Below, piece by piece: positions 11,112 to 22,277 of a stretch of DNA of 64,000 nucleotides. Position 1 is the stretch's first letter. Each line of letters begins with the position of its first letter. The notes below the pieces were generated by a model, which had not been told where the DNA came from, searched no databases, and saw nothing but the letters and a program-made list of their open reading frames with translations. Source of the stretch: Apostichopus japonicus (Eukaryota > Echinodermata > Holothuroidea > Aspidochirotida > Stichopodidae); assembly GCF_037975245.1 (NCBI RefSeq), contig NC_092582.1, positions 22,158,577 to 22,222,576 of the forward strand, written 5' to 3'. A program made the translations under genes and the position numbers.

Positions 11112-12672
11112 TGACAGATGATGAAAATATCTAATTACTGTTCCTTTTATAGTTTCAAACTTCCTATATTATCTATCCTCTCTAACACTAACATACCACC
11201 AGTTTCTCAAAGACTAGCTAAAAAGTAACAGAACATGCAATCTAGGTTAGAACATGCAATATGATCTATCCTTCGGAAATGACATTTGCAGAGAAAACTT
11301 TATTCAGTTTTGCACCACAAAAAGGGCAAATTGCTACATATGCAGACTTACACAGGAACAATACTACTTTCTGAAAGACAAAATTCAAAGCCTTCAATAC
11401 TGCCACACAAAAATCCCATCACTAGATTATTCAATGCATTATGTCATTTTCTGAAAAACAATTCCCAGAGTTTTGAACAACACTGCAGGATTTTGGGAAA
11501 CAATGGATTTCTCTTAGATGAAAAACTCCCTTAATTTTGCTGGCTAGGGCTCAAACTTTCTAGATGTTAGATTTCATTGCTAGTAATGCCACCACCTTTA
11601 TCCACTCAACCATAGCACTGGTTTGTTGGAACCAGCTAACCAATATTCAATATCTACTGTATGCTAAGGGTTGATATTACTGTGGTATGAGCAATGAAGA
11701 GTCGACTACTCGGGCTGCTATTATAATCACCCTGGAATGTGTTAATAGGTGAGCAGCTCACTAAGTGACCAAAGTAGTTGTTTACATTCTTACTCATATA
11801 TCGATACTGTTATATCTACCATTTAACAAGGCGACTACTTGTCTCTATTGATTGTCCAAGGAAATTGTCACCACGTCTTCATGACACCAGGAGGGATTAC
11901 CAGTCAATAATTGATCTCCACTGAAAATTGATTATCTTCTAACACAGAGAGAATATGTATGATATAACATCCCAGGAATATAACTAGAGAAAAAATTTGT
12001 GTCCCAGGAATGCAAGTCCTCCAAAAAGTTTGCGTACCGTACAAAAAGCTTGCGTCCCCATCGAACACCAACTGCGTTTAGATGTTCATTCAAAATTTGT
12101 TATGTTTTGCATGGACCTAGTTGTGAGTGTGAGTACTTGGGGTTTGTTTCTCAAGTAAAGAAAAGATTGGATCTACCAGACACAAGCAATTTGAAGATCT
12201 TACATCCCTGGCTATAACATTGCGTCCAGGACACAGAATCCTGCATTCAAAACAATGCAGACATCCAATGTGTTCTTCCCATTATGTCATGTGGTATGTT
12301 AAATGCTAACAAATGAGGGCACATTTCTTGACAAAGGAAAACTCTGAATGGTTGCAGCTGGCCAAAGAACTGTTACAGCAGCAATTTTGGAGTTTAGGCC
12401 ACCATATTTGGTTAGGCTGATAAGACTAAGAGATTTACCTTGTCCCACCTTTAAAAATAGTAGTACAGATAGGGTAGGCCTAACATTAGGACATAGGACC
12501 TTAGGAGCAATTGCAGATCACCCTGCAACTCACACACAAGGCTTTTTGAGAACAGCAATCCATTGTTTATTATAGGGACTTCCGGTCATAACCTGTGAGA
12601 CACAAGAGTTGTGGGGTATTCTGCAATTAAGCAGGACCTTATACTATAATGTTAGTAGGTCGTGTCTATTGG
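11112..12672. other. Non-coding stretch upstream of the C6orf136-like exon 1
   Basis: Only short chance ORFs. It is either 5' flank or, if 14043-14133 is a real exon, intron 1. Confidence 0.45.
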
Positions 12673-12900
12673 CACGTGCACGTCCCAATAACAACCATTA
12701 TTGTTACGCTGACGTACCAATAAGCATCGATATTCGCACGAACATGCTCGTGCTTATAGACATTGACTTTGCACACGAAGGAGTACCAATAAGGATTGTT
12801 ATTCGCACAAACGTGTATGTGGGTATAATAAGCCATGTAGTGATTAGAAAAGCACTACCAATAAACATTTATATTCGCACGAACGTGTTCGTACTGAGTA
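12673..12900. repeat. 72-bp tandem repeat with a CG-containing palindrome
   Basis: Three to four units spaced 71-74 bp (from about 12673, 12714, 12785 and 12859), each with CCAATAA and then ATTCGCACGAACGTGTTCGT or a variant. The core CACGAACGTGTTCGTG is an inverted repeat. Confidence 0.65.
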
Positions 12901-13309
12901 GGCGGAGAAGGTAAACCATGGCCCCAACCACAGTGTTGGGTGTGCACGGTTGATTTTCCCCCCGTCGCCCCCCACCCTCAACATTTTGGTCAATGAAAAT
13001 TTGCCGATTCTCAAGAAATGGAACCTTATCTTTTTCAAAATCAATAGTCAAATCTGTAAAATATGAGAGAAATCAAATAAAGAGGAATCCTTTATTACAA
13101 AAATTGAAAAAGTATCCGCTGATATCCTTTGAACATAACCCTGGAAATCCCCATGGTTATCAAATTCCTGTTCCATTGTCATGCACTGCAGTGTTATTGT
13201 CCATCGATGTCCTGTTCATCCCTCCTGGCCAGCACATATCAGGACAGTTCATTGGTTACATCAACCACGAGCGCTGATTGGTCGTTACATGTGTGCGAAT
13301 AATCAATGT

Positions 13310-13336
13310 GATTCGCACGATTACGATCGTGCGAAT
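13310..13336. repeat. Isolated palindrome related to the 72-bp repeat
   Basis: TTCGCACGAT and its exact reverse complement ATCGTGCGAA separated by TACG. It shares the ATTCGCACGA start with the array 400 bp to the left. Confidence 0.6.
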
Positions 13337-14042
13337 AGCCACAACGATGTTAGTATACTACTAGGCTATGGTGGCATATTCCTATTAGAGTCTGGATCCA
13401 TCTGCCGATTGTTCTCCTTCAGGAAAAGTGCCAAAGAGCAGTAGGAGAATGTCTTTTTAACCTGTTATCAATCAGGATCTGTTTTTTGTGTGGTTTGCAT
13501 GTTGAAGAGCATGGAAGTACATGTGGTGCACAAATTGGCAATATAAGACCCCTTTAGGCGTACAAAAATTGTTTACTAATCAGTGAAGAGGTTTGTTTAC
13601 AAGTGACGAAAACTTCAGGCTCTGATAGCAAAAAATCTGCATGGTCATGATACATAAAACTGATGGTGCCATGAAAGGCCAACTTGTCAGCTATCCAGTG
13701 ATGGGTAGCGTTTAGCTAGTGAGAACTTCTATCTAGACTTAGAGACCACATTACTTTTGTGATTTAGTGTGTAAGTCAATAGGGCATATGCTACCCTATA
13801 CTGCAAGCCAATGTCTGTGGTCTTATACAGCCTTACCCTCTTAGTTTTAAAGAACGGCAGTGCTTCAAGCCTGCAGTGAATTGCAGGCAATGGGCGACAT
13901 GGCCAGAAACTACTATATATTCGAATATCCATTATGCAGAACATAAGGATAACTCACTTGGGCTTCTTTCATTAACCTAAGTTACGCCTACGGTTCTAAA
14001 TTAGCATGAGGTAGCCTAACGTTAAGGCTAGCTTTCATTTAC

Positions 14043-14133
14043 CTGACTTTCTTCCAACAAACCCTGGTGGTTTCCATCCAACGCTTGGCAGCATACGCCC
14101 GAACATGTTATCAGTCTGCGTGGAAGAGTACAT
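14043..14133 (-). CDS. Possible 5' coding exon of the C6orf136-like gene
   Basis: An ATG at 14133 opens 30 codons (MYSSTQTDNMFGRM, then LPSVGWKPPGFVGRKS) and runs into a strong donor, TCAG followed by gtaaat. The human protein also begins MY, and the peptide is free of acids apart from one Asp. Against it: the exon ends in phase 1, while the obvious acceptor at the gene's next exon needs phase 0. A weaker acceptor inside exon 1 (after gtggagag, giving KSAKRHKD) would restore the frame. It could equally be a short unrelated ORF, or belong to an untranslated leader. Confidence 0.3.
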
Positions 14134-14525
14134 GATCGTGGAGTGACGAAACTTCGTAAAATCTGAGTTATCATGATTCGCACTTCCTTACTGTTGAGTA
14201 TAGCTCATACTGAGAAATGAACGTTGGCTAGGCTTTGCTTGTCATGAACAGAATTTGGTGTTGTATGTGTGTGTGTGGTATACAGTTTGCACTATAGTGT
14301 AGATGGGTTGCCCAGCTTTCAATAACAAGGGTGAATGAACCAGGGCTCAAATATCGTAACTAATATTACGTAATGAAGCTTGGCCAGGTACCAAAACATA
14401 AGCACTGGAGGCTGCATGACGTACGTATAGACCGTCCTTCAGATCCATCAGAGAGTTTAGCCCAACCTCAAGTTCGTCTATCTGGGTCATTCAATACCTC
14501 ATTAACCTCTCTAGCTGCCACAGGG

Positions 14526-15389
14526 CAGTGGCGTAACTTTGGTGCATGTTGCCCCGAGGCGAAAATGGATTGGGACGCCCCTAATCATGGAGGTAAACCT
14601 CCATGCCCTGACCAATTAGGTGTGCTTGGTGCAACACTGCAGAAGAGCAAATTAATTTTGGTTTTGAAAGCCATATACCCAATAACTTACAAATGGTACT
14701 TTAGAATAATTTTCATTTATGTTTTAATTAACTAATCATGTTATTAACATGGTTGGCCTAATAAAGAAACGTTTCCATCTTCTCCAGTTTCTGTACTTTC
14801 GAAAATTCGTCACTATAGCTGCGTCTTCTCGGGTACTGCGTCTAGTCTGATAGGCCTGACAAAATCATAATGCTTATCAATTATTTTCAACTCCAACTCA
14901 CAGTCATGGTGACTTAAATATTTCAGCATTGAAATTGCTGGAAGCTTAAAGTTGTGATGAAACAGTGTGAATAATGGAGTGGAACTTATGTCAACACGAT
15001 ATTTCTTCTCAGTGTCCTCAATTGGGTCATCTTCTGAAATTTCATCAACAAATTTACGAACCCGTCACTTTCTCAGTCCTCTCATTGTCACTAAATGACA
15101 CACTTATTCCAACCTTAAGAGCGAGGGTATAGTTGACTCGTTCCGTATCTAATTACTCCATTTTGATAATATGGGCTATAGTTAGGCAGTCTGGAATTTT
15201 CTCAAAATTTCGATGATTTTATTAGGTCCAAAAGCGTAATTATATGCGGATGCCAGGTGGGTAAAAGTTTCCACTTCTCTTCCTAAGCCATTATATCCAT
15301 ACAAACAAAGTATTATCGTGTCGAAAGGGTATCCAGGCCTGGGTGCCCGGGGGTCCTCTCCCCCAGCACGCATAGGAGTTACGCCTCTG
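14526..15389. mobile_element. hAT-like non-autonomous transposon
   Basis: Left end CAGTGGCGTAACT, right end (reverse complement) CAGAGGCGTAACT, 12 of 13 identical. The 8-bp flanks ccacaggg and gcacaggg match at 7 of 8, the hAT target-site length. The 864-bp interior has no transposase; it includes a short hairpin (atggaggtaaacctccat). Confidence 0.75.
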
Positions 15390-15920
15390 GCACAGGGCTT
15401 GTTTTAAGAAATCACATGTAGGGCGGGGGGGGGGGGAGCATTAAAAGGAAATTTCACCCACGTGATAACATTATAATACAATAAATGGTCGAAAAGTGGA
15501 AATTTCATCGATTTAACAAGCATTCTTCTTGGGAATACCCAGCATTTCTGAGCTCATTTGGAATGACAAACACAAACCATAATACACATAAAACACGAAA
15601 GTAAATGGCTTTTACCTGTGTTGTCCCGATTAATTCAACAGACTTAATAAAGTCTCTTTCCGTATATGTATCAGGTTTGGGAAAGATCGTTCTTCTCTTA
15701 AAGTAATAATTTAAATATCACACTCTTTTCATTCAACAATCTCTGAATCAATGGCGTCGTCTGACATTGGGAACTCGTTGGGAGGAGGGGGGGGGGGGGG
15801 GGTGAGTGCCTTCAAGGGTAGTAGAATGTAACATTTCGCATCTTAAACGTAATCTGTATTATTCAGTTTTGTAGGGCAGCTGATAGAAAACCTTGCGAAT
15901 TATTTTGCTAAGTTGTATCA

Positions 15921-16250
15921 ATGGTGCGTACAGGTATCCATACACACGGTCGGGCCAACCGATTTTTATACTTTGCTAGTTGCTTGTTATGACAATTTTT
16001 CTTCAATCAGGTACCTTTAATGGAAAGATAATACTATAAAAATACACTCTATATGATTTTAAAGCCTGTGTTAAATTGCAGCTTAAAGAAATTAAGACAT
16101 TAAATTTGTGTTTATTTATCACGTTAGGCTGGTTGCTTCGTTTTAACGTTAAATTATAACGTTAGGTTCAAACTTTTCGCTTTTCGGTGAGTGTGATCAC
16201 GATCAATGCCGTCGATCTCGGGACTTGAATGCTACGGTGTCTTCAAAGTA
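15921..16250 (+). repeat. Diverged direct repeat, copy 1
   Basis: Shares ordered blocks with copy 2: tggtgcgtacaggtatcc, acgttaggttcaaacttttc, cttttcggtgagtgt and ctacggtgtc. Both copies start TGGTG and end near GTGTC..CA, which could be a long terminal repeat, but no primer-binding site is evident. Confidence 0.5.
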
Positions 16251-17191
16251 CTACTTATTTTTTATCTATACTAATATGCACACTACAGTTTATATATATA
16301 TATGTAGGGGTTGTGTATGTAACAAAAGTGGATGGCTGGGAAAGATAAACGAAAGTGAGAAAAGCAAATAAAATATGACACAGCTTAGCAATTTGAAAGG
16401 TTGACTGCTAACAGAGGACCATATTCATAACATTAATTTCCTCCTCCCTATATTTACCGTTTTCGAGATAATGAAAGTTGACTGTGAAATCTCTTTTATC
16501 AACAGTAAAAACGTTGAAGCAAACATATTTTACGTCATAGATACACACGGACACACCCGTTGACAAACTTGCTTTTCTTGAAGATTTACAACAAATCTTC
16601 CACGTCAACATTTTGATGATGCCTCACCAATCAGCGGAGGCACTGAGAGTCAGTTCGGACCAGGGGAAAATTACATTATCGGGACCAATGTTGAAGGGTG
16701 CAATTTTCAAAACGTCCCGTATATTATGAATATAAAAAAACGTTATTCTGTAATTCCAACATTTCCCGGCCTCCCATTTGACTACGGACCGGGCTGTACC
16801 CCCTCTGACCTCTCTCTCCACCTCTCTCTCTCCCTCCTTCTCTCTATGAATTTAATATTGATTGGTACACGGACCCAAGTGTGTGTGTCTCAGAATGCAT
16901 CAACCACTTTCCATCTAATTAAATAACCCTTACACGAGAATCGGCTTCAACGACCTTAGGGCCACACTCCATATTTATAAACCTGGACGCAACCCTGACT
17001 TGTGCCACATATCCACGCAATCCCGCCCCCCCCCGCCCCTCCACGCACACAAATACACACATAAGTAAGCTCATACACACGTCACGATGACCGGATATGT
17101 TTAGTTTGCCTTCAACAAGGAGTAAGAGCGGTGAAATGATATCATTTATTTCTCGAATCAGTGTGATAATGTGGCGACTTATTACATGTTT

Positions 17192-17528
17192 ACTGGTGTG
17201 TAAAGGTATCCGTACACCTTTCCACGCAGTGCGTTTTATATACTTCTATTACTTCTTCGTTTGACAATAAATTTGCCTAAAAATACTATTTGTGGTTAGA
17301 TAATATCATACTTTATGCTTGATCTGATTGGAACGTTTTTTGGTCATTAAAGTGTGAAATTATAGGGGGATAAAGTTTATACTTAGTTACTGTGTTAGGC
17401 CTTGGTTACCAACTTAGTGCTAAATTGTAACATTAGGTTCAAAGTTTTCCCTTTTCGGTGGGTGTATTACCGTTTCCTCCGCATAACTGGGGACATCATT
17501 TCTACGGAGCCTCTGAGGTGTCAACATA
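17192..17528 (+). repeat. Diverged direct repeat, copy 2
   Basis: Second copy, 1.27 kb to the right in the same orientation: tggtgtgtaaaggtatcc, acattaggttcaaagttttc, cttttcggtgggtgt and ctctgaggtgtc. Confidence 0.5.
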
Positions 17529-18884
17529 TCTACAATGTAAACTATATTGTGTAGTAGTACCTTGAAATAACAGAAAGCAATATTTGGACAATTTTAACTA
17601 GCGTTCAGAAAAACATAGAGGAACATCACTTAGCAACCAGAAAACTTTAAAAAGAGTGCATATATACCTACATTGTTTAATGCAATTTGCAAGCATCAGG
17701 ACCTTCACATATTAAGGATAGTAACAATTGCTTATTGTATGCAAATAAACTAGATATTCCGACGGCTTAAATTGATTGCTAGAAACTTTCTGCATCAGTT
17801 GATTACAACCACATCCTCACAACGTTTTCTATGGCGAAGATATGATATTTTCTTTCAAATGTGCTGACTTTTTGTATGAGCATCTGGCAACAAGGGGATT
17901 AATTGACGTTTTCCTTTATACTTGCAATCATTTATCGACAGAAGAAAAAAAGAACAGATTTTTGTAAACGCTGCAGATTGATGGAAGGCAACGTATAGAG
18001 AACATTGAAAGCTGCGGGGAAATTCTAAATGTCTCACATTTTAACCGTAACGTGAACACGATATCAATGGGATGGGAGGGAAGGGGGGAGGGGGAGGGAG
18101 GGGGATGGGTTAAATCTAAATTATCATGACTGATCTTGGCAGGGCGCGAATCTTTATGGAAGGGTTATAGGCAGATACAATATTTTTTTTAAAGGAGGTA
18201 GATTGGCCTTTGGGTCGTTGGCGCCGACTTCCATTAAGAAGTGGGGGTGGGCATGGGGCCACCCCCAGAAAAAAAAGTTATAAAGTTGGTGCATTCTGAG
18301 GGATAATTTAGACAATCTATATCAATTTAGAACAAGTCTATGACTATAATTATAGGTTTAAACTCAGGGTTGTGCTAATAATTACTTTTGAATGTTTGTG
18401 CGAAGTTGAGAGGGGAGGGTGGACACCCCACAACCCCTGGATTCGTTCATGAGGACGTCTTGGGCCAGAAGGGAGTGGTATTATTCTTCCTCGACTGAAT
18501 GTTAAATAATCCGGTCACCAGAATGTTTATTTTGCGACTGACGATGGAGGGGGGGGCCTCTGACGAGGGGGGGGACTGACGAGGGGGGCCTGTCCACCCA
18601 CATTAGGCATGCCACTACATTTAAAGGATACATATATATAAATATATATATATATATATATTATATACAGTTGATTAGTTTGAGACGTTGTAGCTTAATT
18701 CAGTTATGACAGAATATTCATCTTTTACTCCATACTCCATATAACATCACGCACTTAGGCTCTTATAAGAAGGGTCTAAAACCGTCCTTAAAACAGCCTA
18801 CAGGCATCATGTCACGGGAAATTCCCATTGCTACATCTTTGCTGACATTGTTTTTATTTTATATAGAGCCTTTTCATGTTACAA

Positions 18885-18898
18885 GTTGCCATGGCAAC
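18885..18898. promoter_or_regulatory. Perfect palindromic X-box (RFX-type site)
   Basis: GTTGCCATGGCAAC, an exact palindrome and the canonical RFX binding sequence (GTNRCC, two-base spacer, RGYAAC). It lies 1.7 kb downstream of the Lhx2/9 stop codon. Binding is inferred from the motif. Confidence 0.5.
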
Positions 18899-20128
18899 AA
18901 AATCTGATAAAGCACCCTACTTGAGAATACTATACAAAATCAAATCAACGACGACTGAAAAAGAAGAAGACTCCAGCTGTTCTGGTATTTGCATAAAATT
19001 TATTGTTTTATCAAACAATGTGGAACAAAAGAAAAAAAGAGGGGTGAAGTGGTTTGGAATCAATGTGATAACATATCATATACCCCCTCCCCCTCTCCAC
19101 TCCCTCCTCACCAAATTCTTAGCTCTACTTATTATGGGAAAACCTCAGTTGATGTAATACGAGCAATAAACTGAACTCTGTAACAACTTAGAGTGACAGA
19201 AATTGCCAACAATAATAATGCCCGGATTGAAAACTAAGGGCATTTACATATTTAAAATGAAATTGCGTCATATGATAGATGTAATATTGTGGTAGAATTT
19301 AACGGGCGGAGGCAAACAACCCGATCATCATCTTTGGCTGATATGACAGAGATCTTATTGGAGAACAGCTCAATCAAGTCTTCCCTTTGTATGTGAAGAA
19401 CATATTAAATCTGTGATATAACACCTAAATAGAATAAGGATTTTACTTTAAGTCTATGGTGAAGTTGTTCATAGCAGTTATCTCTATAACATAGATCAAT
19501 AATGATGATGGTTTGGGGTGTTTTGTTCCCTTTAATGACTGGCTCGACCCGGCCTCCTGGAGAGCAATATAACTTACGAGGATTTTAGGCTAAAACGCTA
19601 ATTCGCATATCCTTCTCAAGTTAACAAGGTATATCACACAAATTGCCATCGTACAACATAATGACCAAAACACATAAGTGACTTCCTGCTACCGATATGA
19701 ATATCTGTAAGATTTAGTTACATTTGAATGACGTATCTGTTGACGCAATTATTGCTTTTAAATATATGTGCTACTTGTGTTCCCTACAGAAAAAAACCCT
19801 CAAGAAAAACATCTTATATTCTTCTACATCAAATAGCAAGGACCCCCGAGGGGGAGGGGGAGGGGGGGGAGTGGTGTTTGTGTGTTGGACTATATGGGGA
19901 TGAGGAAATTATCATTCTCAATTTTCCCGGTGGGTAATTCGCTTTCAGGTATCCGACGAAAAAAGGAAAAGTAGAAGAAAAACCATATCATAAGAAAATC
20001 TTCCTAGATAAAAAAAAAAAAATGAAATAAATATTTGCACGATGATTTTATAATACAAACCTCACATTAACACTAATTCACTTTCCACGTTTTCATTATC
20101 TCGGTATGTAAAATATTATTGTTACATT

Positions 20129-20134
20129 TTTATT
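20129..20134 (-). terminator. Candidate poly(A) signal of Lhx2/9
   Basis: First AATAAA on the minus strand after the stop codon (plus strand tttatt). It would give a 3' UTR of about 460-480 nt. Position and motif are the only support. Confidence 0.4.
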
Positions 20135-20509
20135 GATAATGTAGCAATGAAGAGGTACCCAGGTACCTATAGCACTGACCGTTCCAACAGAAAACAAACG
20201 GTTTTCACTTCTACCTCAATTTCTTTCTCTTAAAAATTCCGTTTCCGAAGTAAGGGCTCTTTGGCTATTGTAAGTGAGATAATGAATACAGACAGTTTAA
20301 GAAAATTAACGCTTTCGTTTTTCACCACAAGTTATCCTCTTCATTAAAACTATAGTCAAATTTTATACAAAGTGCTTGTTAAACCGCCGTGAATTGTTCT
20401 TTTTTTCTTTACACGGCAAGAATAGGGAATATCACTCTTTTATATTAATATATGTGCAAGAAGCGACAATAACGGTGACCAACAAACATTTAAAACATAC
20501 ATACATACA

Positions 20510-20556
20510 TTAATTAGTTATTTAATTAACTAATTATCTAATTAATTAATTAATTT
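20510..20556. promoter_or_regulatory. Cluster of TAATTA motifs just downstream of the Lhx2/9 stop codon
   Basis: Six, partly overlapping, copies of TAATTA (from 20511, 20523, 20531, 20539, 20543 and 20547) in 47 bp, 36 bp beyond the stop codon in the inferred 3' UTR. TAATTA is the preferred core of LIM-homeodomain proteins. The tract is also simple AT sequence, so function is uncertain. Confidence 0.35.
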
Positions 20557-20591
20557 GCCTCTGTGTTTTTTACATATTCTGAGAGGATATC

Positions 20592-21095
20592 TCAGCTTCT
20601 GAACATCTCTGCATATCCTGGCAAGAAATTTGTATTTAAAGAAGTAGCCTGCATGTTGACGGCTTCGGCCTCGTTACTCCCGCCTATCGATAAACAATTA
20701 CTGCGTTTGGCAGGCATAGACGATACACTAGATACCTCGTCAGCCAAAGCCGGAGACGCAGTCTTAAGTTCACTATATGTGATTCCGTTTGCCATGCTCA
20801 CTAAACTTTCCGGGGAATTGTTCGGGCTTTCATTTTGCAAATTGTCCCTGATTTCGCTAAAATCATCCAAGACGTGCTTGTCGTCCAATGATTCCCCGTC
20901 AGACCCGTGTAATTCTTTGGTATGATCACTGCCGGCTTCACTCTCTTCCTCCTGGTCTGGTAGCGGACTAACATTGTCGTCGTCGTCGCCAGGAGACTTG
21001 GACGTATTTGAGTCGTTTGATGAAATATCCTTCCCATCTTTATCCTTCTTAAGAATCGTTCGCCTGTATTTTGCCCTTGCGTTTTGGAACCAGAC
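20592..21095 (-). CDS. Lhx2/9: LIM-homeobox transcription factor, Lhx2/9 (apterous) class, last exon
   Basis: Acceptor ttccacatag precedes GTCTGG. The exon encodes homeodomain residues 47-60 (VWFQNARAKYRRTI), with the DNA-contacting W48, F49, Q50, N51 and R53 in place, and then a 153-residue tail ending FLPGYAEMFRS and TGA. The tail starts basic (LKKDKDGK). It then becomes strongly acidic and Ser-rich (a run of four Asp coded by GAC repeats, then PDQEEESEAGSD), with a later SPNNSPESL block. I see no counterpart of the TLTNLF-type end of vertebrate Lhx2 and Lhx9, so the tail looks lineage-specific. As a nuclear DNA-binding factor of this class it should bind TAATTA-type sites. The intron position between homeodomain residues 46 and 47 is that of Lhx2/9 genes. 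Confidence 0.95.
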   Translation of the reverse strand, partial: VWFQNARAKYRRTILKKDKDGKDISSNDSNTSKSPGDDDDNVSPLPDQEEESEAGSDHTKELHGSDGESLDDKHVLDDFSEIRDNLQNESPNNSPESLVSMANGITYSELKTASPALADEVSSVSSMPAKRSNCLSIGGSNEAEAVNMQATSLNTNFLPGYAEMFRS

Positions 21096-21429
21096 CTATG
21101 TGGAAAATAAAAGTATCAAAATGTGGTTAGTTTATACCATCATTCTCGACTTTTGAGATGTATCGGAAGAAAAAGGTCCTTTGCTACCGAGGAACTATTT
21201 TCCAAAACTTCAGTGCTCAGTTTTCAACAATTAAAAGCCGGAGAGAATACATGTTAAAATATTCCCTCGTAGATAATAATGATATAGGCTACCCATGAAG
21301 TATTCTCGGGAACTTAAATTGCACTGTTACCGATCAAAACCTCTATCTACATCATGTGCGCAAAGGCACACAGTTTTGAATTGTCCTATATTGCATAGTT
21401 TACGTACTAGACGAGCGCCATCAATTTAC
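21096..21429 (-). other. Intron splitting the Lhx2/9 homeobox
   Basis: A 334-bp GT-AG intron (gtaaat ... ccacatag on the minus strand) between homeodomain codons 46 and 47. If retained, the frame adds Val-Asn and stops at once, truncating the homeodomain before recognition helix residues 47-60. Confidence 0.9.
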
Positions 21430-21638
21430 CTGCAATACTCTTTTGGTAAGCCCCGTTTTCTGTGCTAATTGCTTCAGATCTTTGGCGTCTGGATTATGGT
21501 TTACAGAGAAGTAAGACTTCATGGTCCGAAGCTGGTGATGCTTGAAGCTTGTCCTCATCCTCTTACTCCTCGGTGGGGGAGGGTGTGGGTGATAGACGTC
21601 ACCCTCGTAACCATGGTGACCGTCGAGATCAGTTAAAC
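21430..21638 (-). CDS. Lhx2/9: Lhx2/9 class gene, penultimate exon (homeodomain residues 1-46)
   Basis: Acceptor tatattgcag, donor gtaaat. The exon enters in phase 1 (the first codon needs one base from an upstream exon) and leaves in phase 0. It encodes a short linker LTDLDGHHGYEGDVYH with a proline run, then homeodomain residues 1-46: SKRMRTSFKHHQLRTMKSYF, then SVNHNPDAKDLKQLAQ and KTGLTKRVLQ. Apart from A22S/I23V this is essentially the vertebrate Lhx2/Lhx9 sequence, which excludes other LIM-homeobox classes. The linker between LIM2 and the homeodomain is shorter than, or continued upstream of, the vertebrate one. LIM-domain exons must lie at higher coordinates on this strand; I found none in the window. 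Confidence 0.95.
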
Positions 21639-22199
21639 CTGCAATATAAACAGACGAAAATAGCGTAAATAGATTCAGTTGCAGTACTGGCGGTTCAAAG
21701 ACGATGGGTTGAGTTGATAAGGACACTGTCAGAAACTAAACCAGATCGAAAAATGAGATTATGATTAATCTGTCAAATTGAAAGGACAAGTTCAAGGTTA
21801 AAATTACCCCCTTATCAGATGAAGTTACGGAAAGAATAAAGAGGTTCACATTTATGAATGACATAGCCTATACGACGTCCCAGTATTCTGACTGGTGCTT
21901 ACACCATTCTGTGTAGAACAATGTGTGAACGAGTTGATACACGGGTTGAGAAGTTTATGAGAAACCATCTTAATTATTCACCCTTCAAGTGTTCCAAATA
22001 GGGCAATACATGGCGCGGAGGACGATGGAGAGGGTGAGGGAGAGGGTTGGGTGGACAGTGTCTTGAAAGGAATCTGAACCGTATAACAGCATGTTGCTTC
22101 TCTCGAGAGAAATGGTCCAGGCCAGATGATCATAGAGATGATCATAAGAAGGTCTGTCAACAGGACAATCTCAGAATACTTTTGCCAAATACCTTTCGA

Positions 22200-22277
22200 C
22201 CGGTCTCGACAACAGTTGGTGGCGGGGTGGGGCGGGTGGGGGTGTGGGTGTGGGTGGGGCGGGATGGGAGGGGTGTG
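22200..22277 (+). other. G-rich tract with G-quadruplex potential
   Basis: More than ten runs of three or more G separated by one to four bases, in the presumed intron upstream of the Lhx2/9 homeobox exon. Confidence 0.6.

Larger units (their letters stand above)
17529..20509. other. Non-coding stretch downstream of Lhx2/9
   Basis: Holds G-rich tracts (18060-18115, 18545-18595), a TA microsatellite at 18630-18668 and the X-box at 18885. No coding exon seen. Confidence 0.5.
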
